Shown: positions 19,980-29,548 of the stretch, one piece after another
How the letters are laid out: each line of letters begins with the position of its first letter
How positions within the stretch are numbered: the stretch's first letter is position 1
Origin: Stenotrophomonas maltophilia
Lineage (GTDB): Bacteria; Pseudomonadota; Gammaproteobacteria; Xanthomonadales; Xanthomonadaceae
Length of the DNA stretch: 64,000 bases
Assembly: GCF_002205165.1 (NCBI RefSeq)
Contig: NZ_NIVS01000022.1
Location: forward strand, 62,001-126,000
Direction of reading: 5' to 3'
Made by a program: the position numbers and the translations under genes
The notes under the pieces: generated by a model
Databases searched by the model: none
Told to the model about the DNA's origin: nothing
What the model saw: only the letters and a program-made list of their open reading frames with translations

Positions 19980-20728
19980 ACGCGGTGCTGCGCATCTTCG
20001 TCTGGTTGCTGGCCCTGTCGGTCGTGGCACTGCCTGTGGTGGCGGTGCTCAACGGCTGGGTCGGTGCCGAGCGGTGGCCGTTGGCCAAGCTGCGCGTGCA
20101 CGGTGAGTTCAAGCGGGTTCCGGCCGAGCAGCTGCAGCAGGTCGTGCTGCCGTACGCGAAATCCGGCTTCTTCGCGGTCAAGCTGCAGGATGCCCAGGAC
20201 GCGATCGAAACGCTGCCGTGGGTGGAAAGCGCCCAAGTGCGCAAGCAGTGGCCCGACGTGCTGGAAATCACCCTGGTCGAGCACAAGCCGTTCGCGCGCT
20301 GGGGCAACGACCGCCTGCTTTCCGAGCAGGGCAAACTGTTCGCCACGCCCAAGAAGCTCCAGGACCTGGAACTGCCCGACCTGGATGGGCCGGACAGCCA
20401 GACCGAAGAAGTCGTGGCGCTCTACAACGATGCGCGCGCGCTGTTCGCGCCGGCCGGGGTGGACGTCAAGCGGGTCACCATGGACGCACGCGGCAGCTGG
20501 TCGCTGGTGCTGAGCAACGGCACCGAGGTGGTCGTCGGCCGCGACGATGCCCGCTCGCGCCTGCAGCGCTTCGTGCGCGTGCTGCCGCAGCTGGCCAACC
20601 AGGCGGCGCCGATCGAGCGCGCCGACCTCCGATACACCAATGGATTCACGCTGAGCTGGGGTACCCCGGCTCCGGCCGCACCGGCCACGCCGGCCAATGT
20701 GGCGCACAGGACGCAGGACAGGACATGA
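19976..20728 (+). CDS. ftsQ: cell division protein FtsQ
   Basis: FtsQ is a bitopic inner-membrane divisome protein that binds FtsB and FtsL. The 250-residue protein has a very short cytoplasmic N-terminus, a membrane helix at about 5-25, a POTRA domain starting at [16 protein letters not shown], and the beta domain with [10 protein letters not shown]. The cytoplasmic tail is much shorter than in Escherichia coli. It overlaps ddl and ftsA by ATGA. Confidence 0.93.
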   Translation: MNAVLRIFVWLLALSVVALPVVAVLNGWVGAERWPLAKLRVHGEFKRVPAEQLQQVVLPYAKSGFFAVKLQDAQDAIETLPWVESAQVRKQWPDVLEITLVEHKPFARWGNDRLLSEQGKLFATPKKLQDLELPDLDGPDSQTEEVVALYNDARALFAPAGVDVKRVTMDARGSWSLVLSNGTEVVVGRDDARSRLQRFVRVLPQLANQAAPIERADLRYTNGFTLSWGTPAPAAPATPANVAHRTQDRT

Positions 20729-21960
20729 ATCGCAAGGGTGACAAATCACTGATCGTCGGTCTGGATATCGGCACCTCCAAGGTGGTGGCGCTGGTCGGCG
20801 AGTATTCGCCGGGCAATCCGATCGAGGTCATCGGCATCGGCTCGCACGAATCGCGCGGTCTCAAGCGCGGCGTGGTGGTCGATATCGAATCGACCGTGCA
20901 GTCGATCCAGCGCGCGGTCGAAGAAGCCGAGCTGATGGCCGGCTGCGAGATCCGCTCGGTGTATGCCTCGATCTCCGGCAACCATGTGCAGTGCAAGAAC
21001 TCGCCCGGCATCGTGCCGATCCGCGACGGCGAAGTGACCTGGGGCGACCTGGATCGCGTGCTGGACGCGGCCAAGGCGGTGGCGATCCCGGCCGACCAGA
21101 AGATCCTGCATGCGATCCCGCGCGAGTACGTGCTGGACGATTCGCAGGAAGGCATCCGCAATCCGGTCGGCATGACCGGCGTGCGCCTGGAAGTGCATGC
21201 CCACCTGGTGGTGTGTGCGCAGTCGGCCGCGGCCAACATCTCCAAGTGCGTGCAGCGCTGCGGCCTGCAGGTCGACGACCTGGTGCTGTCCTCGCTGGCC
21301 TCCAGCGTGGCCGTGCTGACCGCCGATGAGCGCGAGCTCGGCGTGGTGCTGGTCGACATGGGCGCCGGCACCACCGACCTGGCCGTGTTCGTGCAGGGTG
21401 CGATCTGCCACACCGCCTCGCTGCCGATCGCCGGCGACCACGTCACCAATGACATCGCGCACATGCTGCGCACGCCGACCCCGGAAGCCGAGCAGATCAA
21501 GGTGCGCTACGCCTGCGCCCTGGCCCAGCTGGCCACCGCCGAGGAAAGCATCCAGGTGCCCAGCGTCGGCGATCGTCCGCCGCGCCGGATGCCGCGCCAT
21601 GCACTCGCGCAGGCGGTGCAGGGGCGCTACGAAGAGATCTTCGAGATGGTGCAGGCCGAACTGCGCCGCTCCGGCTTCGAGGAACTGGTGCGCGCCGGCA
21701 TGGTGCTCACCGGCGGCGCTTCGAAGATGGAAGGCGTGGTCGAGCTGGCCGAGGAAATGCTGCAGATGCCAGTACGCGTGGGCATTCCGCAGCACGTCAC
21801 CGGCCTGGGCGAAGTGGTCGGCAACCCGGTGCATGCCACCGGCGTGGGCCTGCTGCTGATGGGCAGCCAGATCGAACACCCGCGTCGCCCGTCGCTGCCC
21901 ACCGGCCGCGCCGGCAGCATGTTCAAGAAGCTCAAAACCTGGTTCCGCGGTGAGTTCTGA
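20725..21960 (+). CDS. ftsA: cell division protein FtsA
   Basis: FtsA is an actin-like ATPase that tethers FtsZ filaments to the membrane and recruits later divisome proteins. The 411-residue product has the phosphate-1 loop VGLDIGTSKVVALVG, the SHDS/1C region, VDMGAGTTDLAVF (phosphate 2) and LTGGASKMEGVVELAE. The C-terminal MFKKLKTWFRGEF is the amphipathic membrane-targeting helix. ATG 20725 overlaps the ftsQ stop. It is the last gene of the overlapping run; a 268-base gap with repeated motifs precedes ftsZ. Confidence 0.97.
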   Translation: MNRKGDKSLIVGLDIGTSKVVALVGEYSPGNPIEVIGIGSHESRGLKRGVVVDIESTVQSIQRAVEEAELMAGCEIRSVYASISGNHVQCKNSPGIVPIRDGEVTWGDLDRVLDAAKAVAIPADQKILHAIPREYVLDDSQEGIRNPVGMTGVRLEVHAHLVVCAQSAAANISKCVQRCGLQVDDLVLSSLASSVAVLTADERELGVVLVDMGAGTTDLAVFVQGAICHTASLPIAGDHVTNDIAHMLRTPTPEAEQIKVRYACALAQLATAEESIQVPSVGDRPPRRMPRHALAQAVQGRYEEIFEMVQAELRRSGFEELVRAGMVLTGGASKMEGVVELAEEMLQMPVRVGIPQHVTGLGEVVGNPVHATGVGLLLMGSQIEHPRRPSLPTGRAGSMFKKLKTWFRGEF

Positions 21961-21969
21961 CCGCGGTTC

Positions 21970-22216
21970 GCAACACGCAGTACACATGCAATACGCGATA
22001 AGCAGTTCCCGAAAAATCCACGTAGTCCATGCAGTACCCGCAACACCCCGCAGTGCGATGTAGCAACACCGGCCCCCGGGTCGTTCATTGAAGCAGGCAA
22101 CACCGCCGCGGTTGGCTCTATCCAGCCTGGCATACCAACTACAACTCGCCGGCACGACGGTGGGGAGGACAGGAGAAGGAATCTCCGAAGCCCCCGTCCC
22201 GCGTAAACGGCAACAC
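21970..22216 (+). repeat. GCAACAC/GCARYAC direct repeats between ftsA and ftsZ
   Basis: GCAACAC occurs at 21970, 22040, 22063, 22097 and 22210. Related heptamers are GCAGTAC at 21977 and 22031, GCAATAC at 21988, and looser GCAGTTC (22002) and GCAGTGC (22050). All are on the plus strand in the ftsZ leader, and the last lies 12 bases upstream of the ftsZ ATG. Such density is not expected by chance in 268 bases. They could be protein binding sites on DNA or on the leader RNA. No open reading frame or clear promoter hexamers are recognised here. Confidence 0.6.
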
Positions 22217-22228
22217 GAGGACACGGAC

Positions 22229-23461
22229 ATGGCGCATTTCGAACTGATTGAAAAGATGGCACCCAATGCGGTGATCAAGGTGATCGGCGTGGGCGGCGGC
22301 GGCGGAAACGCCGTGGCGCACATGGTCAGCACCAGTGTGGACGGTGTGGAATTCATCACCGCCAACACCGATTCGCAGGCCATCAAGAATTGCGGTGCCA
22401 AGCTGCAGCTGCAGTTGGGTACCAACGTCACCAAGGGCCTGGGCGCAGGCGCGAACCCGGAAGTCGGCCGCCAGGCCGCGCTGGAAGACCGTGAGCGCAT
22501 CATGGACGCGCTGCAGGGTGCGGACATGGTGTTCATCACCGCCGGCATGGGCGGTGGCACCGGCACCGGTGCCGCCCCGGTCGTGGCACAGCTGGCCAAG
22601 GAGATGGGCATCCTGACCGTCGCCGTGGTCACCAAGCCGTTCCCGTTCGAAGGCCGTCGCCGCATGCAGGTCGCGCTGAAGGGCATCGAAGAGCTGAGCC
22701 AGCATTGCGACTCGCTGATCACCATCCCGAACGAAAAGCTGATCACCGTGCTGGGCCGCAACGCCACCATGATCCAGGCCTTCCGTGCCGCCAACGACGT
22801 CCTCCAGGGCGCCGTGCAGGGCATCGCCGACCTGATCGTGCGCCCGGGCCTGATCAACGTCGACTTCGCCGACGTGCGCACCGTCATGTCCGAAATGGGC
22901 CTGGCGATGATGGGCACCGGCACCGCCCGTGGCGATGACCGCGCCCAGGCCGCCGCCGAAGCCGCCATCCAGAACCCGCTGCTGGACGATGTGAACCTGG
23001 CCGGTGCCAACGGCATCCTGGTCAACATCACCGCCGGCGCCGACTTCACGATGGCCGAGTTCGACGAGATCGGCCGCACCATCGATGGCTTCGCTTCCGA
23101 AGATGCCACCGTGGTCGTGGGTACCGTGCTGGATCCGGACATGCAGGACGAAGTCCGCGTGACCGTGGTCGCCACCGGCCTGAACCGCGCCGTCACCGCC
23201 AAGACCCAGCGTCCGGGCGAGCGTGCACCGATCAAGCTGGTCCGCAATGCCACCACCGGCCAGCCGGAGTTCGGCGAGTTCGACAACGGCGGTGATGCGG
23301 TGTCCAAGGCCGTGGGCGGGATGGGCATGGGCATGGGCCTGCGTCGTCCCAGCGCCGACACCGTGGCACCCTCGGCCCCGAGCGCATCGGGCCCGGCGGC
23401 CGCTGAACTGCCGAACGATTACCTGGATATCCCGGCCTTCCTGCGCCGCCAGGCGGACTGA
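22229..23461 (+). CDS. ftsZ: cell division protein FtsZ
   Basis: FtsZ is the tubulin-like GTPase that forms the cytokinetic ring. The 410-residue protein has [17 protein letters not shown], the tubulin signature [15 protein letters not shown] near residue 105, NADFAD-type T7 region ([11 protein letters not shown]), a variable linker rich in Gly/Met/Ser/Ala, and the C-terminal conserved peptide [14 protein letters not shown] that binds FtsA and ZipA. ATG 22229 follows a CGAGGA ribosome binding site. The long leader with repeats suggests its own regulation, separate from the overlapping upstream genes. Confidence 0.98.
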   Translation: MAHFELIEKMAPNAVIKVIGVGGGGGNAVAHMVSTSVDGVEFITANTDSQAIKNCGAKLQLQLGTNVTKGLGAGANPEVGRQAALEDRERIMDALQGADMVFITAGMGGGTGTGAAPVVAQLAKEMGILTVAVVTKPFPFEGRRRMQVALKGIEELSQHCDSLITIPNEKLITVLGRNATMIQAFRAANDVLQGAVQGIADLIVRPGLINVDFADVRTVMSEMGLAMMGTGTARGDDRAQAAAEAAIQNPLLDDVNLAGANGILVNITAGADFTMAEFDEIGRTIDGFASEDATVVVGTVLDPDMQDEVRVTVVATGLNRAVTAKTQRPGERAPIKLVRNATTGQPEFGEFDNGGDAVSKAVGGMGMGMGLRRPSADTVAPSAPSASGPAAAELPNDYLDIPAFLRRQAD

Positions 23462-23513
23462 GTATTGCGTGCCGGGGCCTTGTCCTCCCCGGTAAGTACC
23501 TCCATGTCCCATG

Positions 23514-23539
23514 CTGCCGGGCCAGGATCGGCCCGGCAG
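23514..23539. promoter_or_regulatory. 10-bp hairpin between ftsZ and lpxC
   Basis: CTGCCGGGCC (23514-23523), loop AGGATC, GGCCCGGCAG (23530-23539). No T-run follows, so it is not a canonical terminator. It may be a processing or stability element in the 216-base ftsZ-lpxC gap. A clear lpxC promoter could not be picked out. Confidence 0.45.
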
Positions 23540-23677
23540 TCTGACCGCCGTCGTGCACCACGCACGTCCGGGCAGTGCTGTCGACGCACCACGGTTCACG
23601 GAAGGGACAGCGGTAGTGCGTGTTATTCTTGTTTGTCACAGCCGCGCTGACCGCGCGCTTTCTGGTCCTGCCCCCCG

Positions 23678-24589
23678 ATGATTCCGCAACGCACCCTCAA
23701 GAACACGATCCGCGCTACCGGCGTCGGCCTTCACAGTGGTGACAAGGTCTACATGACCCTGCGCCCGGCCCCGGTCAACCATGGCATCGTGTTCCGCCGC
23801 GTCGATATGGACCCGGTGGTGGAAGTACCCGCGCGTGCGGACCTGGTCACCGAGGTCACCCTGTGCACCGGGCTGACCTACCACGAGGCCAAGATCCAGA
23901 CCGTCGAACACCTGATGTCGGCCCTGGCCGGCCTGGGTGTGGACAACATCATCGTGGAGCTGTCCTCGGCCGAGCTGCCGATCATGGACGGTTCCTCCGG
24001 CCCGTTCGTGTTCCTGCTGCAGTCGGCGGGCATCGCCGAACAGGACGCGCCGAAACGCTTCATCCGCATTCTCAAGACGGTGGAAGTCACCGACGGCGAC
24101 AAGGTCGCCCGCTTCGAGCCGTACGAAGGCTACAAGCTCGGCTTCACCATCCAGTTCAACCACCCGATGATCCCGGCCAAGCAGTCGCGGGCGGAAATCG
24201 AGTTCTCTACGCTGGCCTATACCAAGGAAATCTCGCGCGCCCGGACCTTCGGTTTCATGCGGGATCTGGAGTACATGCGCGAGCGCAACCTGGGCCTGGG
24301 CGGCTCGATGGACAATGCCATCGTGCTGGACGAGTTCCGCGTGCTCAACGACGACGGCCTGCGCTACGCCGACGAATTCGTGCGCCACAAGATCCTCGAT
24401 GCGATCGGCGATCTGTATCTGGCCGGCGGCCAGGTGCTGGGCGCGTACGAAGGCTTCAAGTCGGGCCATGCGCTCAACAACAAGCTGGTGCGGGCGCTGC
24501 TGGCCGATGCCAGCGCGTGGGAGTGGGTCAGCTATGACTCGCCTGCCGCGGCGGCGCCGGTGGTCTATGGCCTGCCGGCCTACGCCTGA
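23678..24589 (+). CDS. lpxC: UDP-3-O-acyl-N-acetylglucosamine deacetylase
   Basis: LpxC is a zinc deacetylase and performs the first committed step of lipid A synthesis in the cytoplasm. The 303-residue product matches the family length. Zinc ligands are visible as TVEHLMSAL (His79 equivalent) and [10 protein letters not shown] (His and Asp), and the catalytic His is in GHALNNKLV. The N-terminal [20 protein letters not shown] is characteristic. It closes the dcw cluster as in Escherichia coli and is followed by a terminator. Confidence 0.97.
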   Translation: MIPQRTLKNTIRATGVGLHSGDKVYMTLRPAPVNHGIVFRRVDMDPVVEVPARADLVTEVTLCTGLTYHEAKIQTVEHLMSALAGLGVDNIIVELSSAELPIMDGSSGPFVFLLQSAGIAEQDAPKRFIRILKTVEVTDGDKVARFEPYEGYKLGFTIQFNHPMIPAKQSRAEIEFSTLAYTKEISRARTFGFMRDLEYMRERNLGLGGSMDNAIVLDEFRVLNDDGLRYADEFVRHKILDAIGDLYLAGGQVLGAYEGFKSGHALNNKLVRALLADASAWEWVSYDSPAAAAPVVYGLPAYA

Positions 24590-24628
24590 GCCCCGCCATC
24601 GCGCAAGCCATTGATTTGAAAGAAAACA

Positions 24629-24651
24629 AAACGGCGCCCACGGCGCCGTTT
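24629..24651 (+). terminator. rho-independent terminator of lpxC
   Basis: AAACGGCGCC (24629-24638), loop CAC, GGCGCCGTTT (24642-24651), then CTGTGT. A 10-bp GC-rich stem with A and T flanks 40 bases after the lpxC stop. Confidence 0.75.
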
Positions 24652-24885
24652 CTGTGTCTGGACGTCTGATCGGGCTGAAAGCGGCGTGATCTTGACGTCA
24701 ATGAACCGTAGGGGTGCACAGCGCACAGATTTGTGAACCTCATCAAGGTTTGTGCGGAATTTAACGTTAATTTAATAAAACACTAACGACTGGCGGCACT
24801 GACGCCGCTACAGTGCAGACCGGCTCCCAGCCAAAGTTCACGTGATCGTGACGCGGCCGGGAAGGGGCGGGATGCCCCGATGGCT
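24652..24885. other. intergenic A+T-rich segment with palindromes
   Basis: No gene is recognised. The segment holds the perfect palindromes TTGACGTCAA (24692-24701) and TTAACGTTAA (24761-24770), a small hairpin AACCT/AGGTT (24736-24750), and an A+T-rich patch at 24759-24785 that contrasts with the GC-rich surroundings. It lies between convergent lpxC and dciA, so it is downstream of both. A small RNA gene is possible but not supported beyond this composition. Confidence 0.35.
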
Positions 24886-25326
24886 TCACGACTTGGAGGA
24901 ATCCACGTCGCGCAGACAAGCCAACGCGTCGCGTAGCCCTTTGTGCGTGGCGGCTGAAACAGCGTGGGGGCCATTCCTGTTGTCGATCGCTGGGGAGCGT
25001 GGGGGAGGGGCAGACGCTGTTTTGACGGTCACCTTGGTGACCTTCAGCCCGATGGACCGGGCCGCGTCGATCAACTGTGCTTCGGCAAGCCGGACCTTGG
25101 CATGCCACACGGGAGATTCGACGAGAAAAACGAGGTGCTCGCCGTTTACATTCGCCAGCCGGCAACGGGTGGCCAGTGCAGGCGGCAAATGGGGGCGCAA
25201 TTGACGGTCCAGCGCGTCGAGCCACAAGGCACGACGCAGCGGGTTACCGGCTTTGTCCGCCATGACCGCATCCAGCGCCGGCTTCGGCGTGGATGGGGAA
25301 CGGGCACTGGATTTCGGCTCAGACAT
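24886..25326 (-). CDS. dciA: DciA family protein (DUF721), replicative helicase loader
   Basis: This 146-residue protein has a DUF721/DciA domain. DciA is the ancestral loader of the replicative helicase DnaB in bacteria that lack DnaC. The KH-like core is seen in LDALDRQLRPHLPPALATRCRLANV followed by GEHLVFLVESPVWHAKVRLAEAQLIDAA. The C-terminal third is low-complexity and likely disordered, as is usual. The gene diverges from the M23 peptidase gene with only 12 bases between start codons, so their promoters must lie within each other's 5' regions. Confidence 0.75.
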   Translation of the reverse strand: MSEPKSSARSPSTPKPALDAVMADKAGNPLRRALWLDALDRQLRPHLPPALATRCRLANVNGEHLVFLVESPVWHAKVRLAEAQLIDAARSIGLKVTKVTVKTASAPPPRSPAIDNRNGPHAVSAATHKGLRDALACLRDVDSSKS

Positions 25327-25338
25327 GAAAACTCACTG

Positions 25339-26289
25339 ATGGCATTCAAAAAGATCGTAATCAAAACGCGTGAAGGACAGGCCAAGACGCCGCTGGCGCG
25401 TTTGCGTTTCTACTTCGAAGATTCCCCCCGTGCCCTGCTGGGCAGTGTGCTGGGGGTGGGCTGCCTGATCGGCTTCGGTGCCGGTATCGGTGGCAGCATG
25501 TTCAACGATTCCCGGCTCCACGCCAAGGTCGCACAGCAGGAACGCGAACTGGCGCAGGCCCAGAAGGACGCTCAGACCCAGGTCAACGCGCTGGCTGCGC
25601 GGATGGGCGAGCTGCAGGCGCAGGCCACCCGTCTCAATGCCCTGGGCGAACGACTCACCCAGATGGGCAAACTGGAAGACGGCGAATTCGACTTCAACGA
25701 GACCCCCGGCCTCGGTGAAGGCGAGCCCGGCCCGACCCAGGACATCCCGGTCAGCGCGGTCAACGCCGACTTACAGGTGCTGGAGCAGCGCTTTGCTGCT
25801 TCAGGCCGCCAGCTGTCGGTGATGGAATCGCTGATGTTCGACCACCAGCTCGAGCAGAACGCCGTGCCCTCGCGCATGCCGATCCGCAACACCTACATCA
25901 CCTCCAACTTCGGTACCCGCAGCGATCCGTTCGGTCGCGGTGCCGCCACCCACAAGGGCATGGATTTCCACGCCAAGGTCGGTGACCCGGTGATGTCGGT
26001 GGCCGATGGCGTGGTCAGCTTCGCCGGTGTGAAGGGTGGGTACGGCAACGTGGTGGATGTGGACCATGGCAATGGCTATGTGACCCGCTATGCGCACAAT
26101 TCGCGCCTGGTGGTGAAGCCGGGCGATCTGGTCCGGGCCGGCCAGGAAGTGGCCAAGGCCGGTTCCACGGGCCGTTCCACCGGTGCCCACGTGCACTTCG
26201 AGGTCTGGGAACGCGGCCAGGTGGTCAATCCGCGCAAGTTCCTCGGTGATGGCGGCAACACCCCGGTCGGCCGCGTTTCGCGGGGCTGA
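25339..26289 (+). CDS. M23 family metallopeptidase, membrane-anchored LytM type
   Basis: The 316-residue protein is probably a peptidoglycan endopeptidase or a divisome activator facing the periplasm. It has a basic N-terminus, one membrane helix at about 33-55 (LLGSVLGVGCLIGFGAGIGG), a coiled coil (about 60-115, rich in Q/E/A), and a C-terminal LytM domain. The zinc site is complete: H205 and D209 in HKGMDFH, and H284-V-H286 in GAHVHFE, so it is likely catalytically active. ATG 25339 is selected over a long upstream frame antisense to dciA. secA follows after 168 bases. Confidence 0.88.
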   Translation: MAFKKIVIKTREGQAKTPLARLRFYFEDSPRALLGSVLGVGCLIGFGAGIGGSMFNDSRLHAKVAQQERELAQAQKDAQTQVNALAARMGELQAQATRLNALGERLTQMGKLEDGEFDFNETPGLGEGEPGPTQDIPVSAVNADLQVLEQRFAASGRQLSVMESLMFDHQLEQNAVPSRMPIRNTYITSNFGTRSDPFGRGAATHKGMDFHAKVGDPVMSVADGVVSFAGVKGGYGNVVDVDHGNGYVTRYAHNSRLVVKPGDLVRAGQEVAKAGSTGRSTGAHVHFEVWERGQVVNPRKFLGDGGNTPVGRVSRG

Positions 26290-26344
26290 TCACGGTAACG
26301 AACTTGAACGGGGGTGCTTGAAACGCCGGACCCCCGTCCCAAGC

Positions 26345-26350
26345 TACAAT
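26345..26350 (+). promoter_or_regulatory. candidate -10 box of secA
   Basis: TACAAT differs from consensus at one position. A start near 26357 would put the hairpin at 26365-26385 at the very 5' end of the secA leader. The nearest TTGAAA (26318-26323) is 21 bases away, too far for an ideal -35. Confidence 0.4.
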
Positions 26351-26364
26351 GGGTGTTGCCATAG

Positions 26365-26385
26365 ACAGGGCGCGGTGCGCCCTGT
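26365..26385 (+). terminator. hairpin in the M23 peptidase-secA gap
   Basis: ACAGGGCGC (26365-26373), loop GGT, GCGCCCTGT (26377-26385), followed by TTCGTTTG. It may terminate the M23 gene transcript or act as an attenuator in the secA leader, since the TACAAT box lies just upstream. No SecM-like arrest ORF was recognised in the remaining leader. Confidence 0.55.
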
Positions 26386-26457
26386 TTCGTTTGCGGCGCG
26401 CGCATCCCCCGGGGAGAGCGCCGCCGTTGGGGCGTCTCATTCCAACCGGTTCCTTCA

Positions 26458-29190
26458 ATGATCAACAGCCTGCTTACCCGCGTCTTCGGCAGTCGTAATG
26501 AACGACAGCTGCGCCAGCTCAACCGCATCGTCGCCAAGGTCAATGCGTTGGAGCCGGAAATCGAAAAGCTCTCCGACGAGCAGCTCAAGGCCAAGACCCC
26601 GGAGTTCAAGCAGCGCATCGCTGACGGTGAAGCCCTGGACAAGGTGCTGCCCGAAGCGTTCGCGGTCTGCCGTGAAGCCAGCCGCCGCGTGCTCGGCATG
26701 CGCCATTACGATGTCCAGCTGATCGGCGGCATGGTCCTGCACCTGGGCAAGATCGCCGAAATGCGCACCGGTGAAGGCAAGACCCTGGTCGCCACGCTGC
26801 CGGTGTACCTCAACGCGCTGGAAGGCAAGGGCGTCCACGTGGTCACCGTGAACGACTACCTGGCCCGCCGTGACTCGGCGCAGATGGGCAAGCTCTACAA
26901 CTGGTTGGGCCTGAGCGTGGGCGTGGTCTACCCGGGCATGCCGCACGGCGACAAGCGCGAGGCGTATTCCAGCGACATCACCTACGGCACCAACAACGAA
27001 TTCGGCTTCGATTACCTGCGCGACAACATGGCGCTGTCGCGTGCGGACCGCTACCAGCGCGGCCTGCACTACGCGATCGTCGACGAAGTCGACTCCATCC
27101 TGATCGATGAAGCCCGTACCCCGCTGATCATTTCCGGCCCGGCCGATGATTCCCCAGAGCTGTACATCCGCGTCAACCGCGTCGTCCCGCACCTGATCAA
27201 GCAGGACGCCGAGGAAGGCGAGGGCGATTTCTGGGTCGACGAGAAGGGCAAGCAGGTCCATCTGTCCGAGGCCGGCATGGAGCATGCCGAGAAGCTGCTG
27301 GTCGAAGCCGGCATCCTCAATGCCGAGACCGAAGGCCTGTACGCCGCGCAGAACCTGACCGTGGTGCATCACCTCAATGCCGCCCTGCGTGCGCATGCGA
27401 TCTACCAGCGCGACGTGGATTACATCGTGCGCGATGGCGAAGTGGTGATCGTCGATGAATTCACCGGCCGTACCCTGGCCGGCCGCCGCTGGTCCGATGG
27501 CCTGCACCAGGCAGTGGAAGCGAAGGAAGGCGTGCCGGTCCAGCGCGAGAACCAGACGCTGGCCAGCATCACCTTCCAGAACCTGTTCCGCATGTACAAG
27601 AAGCTGTCCGGCATGACCGGTACGGCCGATACGGAAGCCTACGAGTTCCAGAGCATCTACAACCTGGAAGTGGTGGTGATCCCGACCAACCGCCCGACCA
27701 TCCGCAAGGACGGTTCAGACCAGGTGTTCCTCAACCGCAACGGCAAGTTCAACGCCGTGCTGGCCGATATCCAGGCCTGCAACGAGCGCGGCCAGCCAGT
27801 GCTGGTGGGTACCACCTCGATCGAAACCTCGGAGATGCTGTCCGAGCACCTGACCAAGGCCGGTGTGCACCACGAAGTGCTCAACGCCAAGCAGCATGAC
27901 CGCGAAGCGACCATCATCGCCAACGCCGGCATGCCGGGTGCGGTGACCATCGCCACCAACATGGCCGGCCGTGGTACCGACATCGTGCTGGGCGGTTCGC
28001 TGGAAGCGCAGCTGCATGAGCTGGGCGAAGACGCGACGCCGGAACAGCGTGCCCAGGTCAAGGCCGAGTGGCAGAAGCGCCACGACGCGGTCAAAGCCGC
28101 CGGTGGCCTGCACATCGTCGGCACCGAGCGCCATGAATCGCGCCGTATCGACAACCAGCTGCGTGGCCGTTCGGGCCGCCAGGGTGATCCGGGCTCGTCC
28201 CGTTTCTACCTGTCGCTGGAAGACAACCTGATGCGCATCTTCGCCTCGGACTGGGTCCAGAAGGCGATGCGCATGATGGGCATGAAGGAAGACGACGTCA
28301 TCGAGGATCGTCTGGTCAGCCGCCAGATCGAGAAGGCGCAGCGCAAGGTCGAAGCGCACAACTTCGATATCCGCAAGAACCTGCTGGACTTCGACGACGT
28401 CAACAACGATCAGCGCAAGGTGATCTACAGCCAGCGCGACGAGCTGCTGGATGCGGAGTCGGTGAAGGAGAACGTCGATGGCATCCGCGGCGACGTGATC
28501 TTCGATGTGGTGGCCCGCTTCGTGCCGCCGAACTCGATCGATGAGCAGTGGGACCTGCAGGGTCTGGAAGCGACGCTGGCCTCGGACTTCGGCATCGACA
28601 TGTCGCTGACCGAGCTGGTCAAAGCGCACGAAGAGCTGGATGCCGAAGGCATCGCCGAAAAGGTGCAGGCCAAGGTCGACGAGCACTTCGCCGCGAAGGA
28701 AGCCGGCGTGGGCGACGAGACCATGCGCGCGCTGGAGAAGCACGTGATGCTGACCGTGCTGGACCAGAGCTGGAAGGAGCACCTGGCGCGCATGGATTAC
28801 CTGCGCCAGGGCATCTACCTGCGTGGTTATGCGCAGAAGCAGCCGAAGCAGGAGTACAAGAAGGAAGCCTTCGAGCTGTTCTCGGAAATGCTGGAGAACG
28901 TGAAGCGCGAAGTGGTGACGTTGCTGGCGCGCGTGCGTATCCGCAGCGAAGAGGAAGTGGCGGCACTGGAACAGGCCGAGCGCCAGCAGGCCGAAGCGCG
29001 CCTGCTGCAGTCGCAGTTCCAGCACCAGGACGCCGGCGGTTACGGCGCGGACGAAGAAGCCGCGCAGGTGGAGGCGGCGCAGAACGGCGTGCCGCAGGTC
29101 ACCCGCGATGAGCCGAAGGTCGGCCGCAATGATCCGTGCCCGTGCGGCAGCGGCAAGAAGTACAAGCACTGCCATGGTCAGCTGAGCTGA
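26458..29190 (+). CDS. secA: preprotein translocase ATPase SecA
   Basis: SecA is the ATP-driven motor that pushes unfolded preproteins through SecYEG. The 910-residue product has the full domain order: Walker A in [13 protein letters not shown] (about residue 102), Walker B in [20 protein letters not shown], the preprotein cross-linking domain, the second helicase domain with [14 protein letters not shown] and [23 protein letters not shown], and the helical scaffold. It ends in the zinc-binding [14 protein letters not shown] motif that contacts SecB. ATG 26458 is at the conserved N-terminus ([17 protein letters not shown]). Confidence 0.98.
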   Translation: MINSLLTRVFGSRNERQLRQLNRIVAKVNALEPEIEKLSDEQLKAKTPEFKQRIADGEALDKVLPEAFAVCREASRRVLGMRHYDVQLIGGMVLHLGKIAEMRTGEGKTLVATLPVYLNALEGKGVHVVTVNDYLARRDSAQMGKLYNWLGLSVGVVYPGMPHGDKREAYSSDITYGTNNEFGFDYLRDNMALSRADRYQRGLHYAIVDEVDSILIDEARTPLIISGPADDSPELYIRVNRVVPHLIKQDAEEGEGDFWVDEKGKQVHLSEAGMEHAEKLLVEAGILNAETEGLYAAQNLTVVHHLNAALRAHAIYQRDVDYIVRDGEVVIVDEFTGRTLAGRRWSDGLHQAVEAKEGVPVQRENQTLASITFQNLFRMYKKLSGMTGTADTEAYEFQSIYNLEVVVIPTNRPTIRKDGSDQVFLNRNGKFNAVLADIQACNERGQPVLVGTTSIETSEMLSEHLTKAGVHHEVLNAKQHDREATIIANAGMPGAVTIATNMAGRGTDIVLGGSLEAQLHELGEDATPEQRAQVKAEWQKRHDAVKAAGGLHIVGTERHESRRIDNQLRGRSGRQGDPGSSRFYLSLEDNLMRIFASDWVQKAMRMMGMKEDDVIEDRLVSRQIEKAQRKVEAHNFDIRKNLLDFDDVNNDQRKVIYSQRDELLDAESVKENVDGIRGDVIFDVVARFVPPNSIDEQWDLQGLEATLASDFGIDMSLTELVKAHEELDAEGIAEKVQAKVDEHFAAKEAGVGDETMRALEKHVMLTVLDQSWKEHLARMDYLRQGIYLRGYAQKQPKQEYKKEAFELFSEMLENVKREVVTLLARVRIRSEEEVAALEQAERQQAEARLLQSQFQHQDAGGYGADEEAAQVEAAQNGVPQVTRDEPKVGRNDPCPCGSGKKYKHCHGQLS

Positions 29191-29237
29191 TCGGTTGATT
29201 GGCTGATCGACGGATCGGCTGATTGGAAGTGCTGAAG

Positions 29238-29265
29238 AAGCCCCGCCTTGTGCGGGGCTTTTTTT
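29238..29265 (+). terminator. rho-independent terminator of secA
   Basis: AAGCCCCGC, loop CTTGT, GCGGGGCTT followed by a T7 run. Textbook terminator 48 bases after the secA stop. Confidence 0.9.
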
Positions 29266-29306
29266 GTGGTTCTTCGCCAACGGCGCGGCGCTTCGAATGT
29301 TCATGG

Positions 29307-29420
29307 CGTGAGGCGACCGGGCAGCCCCGTCCAGGACGCGCCGTAAATACATCCTTGTAGGCTCGACACCCGCATCCATGCGGGTGACGGTCCTTCCCGG
29401 AGCAGCCCGGTCGCCTCGTG
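29307..29420. repeat. intergenic inverted repeat element, secA-mutT gap
   Basis: GAGGCGACCGGGC (29310-29322) is the exact reverse complement of GCCCGGTCGCCTC (29405-29417), giving a 13-bp pair about 82 bases apart. Inside is a smaller hairpin, ACCCGCA-TCCA-TGCGGGT, preceded by CCGTAAATACATCCTTGTAGGCTC. The inner sequence resembles an intergenic sequence that I recall as dispersed in Xanthomonas and Stenotrophomonas genomes; that recollection was not checked. No gene was seen in 29266-29548. Confidence 0.5.
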
Positions 29421-29548
29421 ACAGCAGGCTGCGGGGCCCTCACGCTCGCGGCAGACGCGATCGGAGACACACCACGGTCCGCACTGCGCCTCCACAACTA
29501 CCGGCAGGGGCATTGCGTCACCCGGCCCGGTTTGGGCATCCTCCGGGT

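Noticed and set aside
20746..23361. An 871-codon open frame antisense to ftsA and ftsZ
   Set aside because: It is a high-GC shadow of two certain genes, low in complexity and without family motifs.
26386..26457. A secM-like arrest peptide upstream of secA
   Set aside because: No suitable ORF with ribosome binding site or arrest-like sequence is visible in the short leader.
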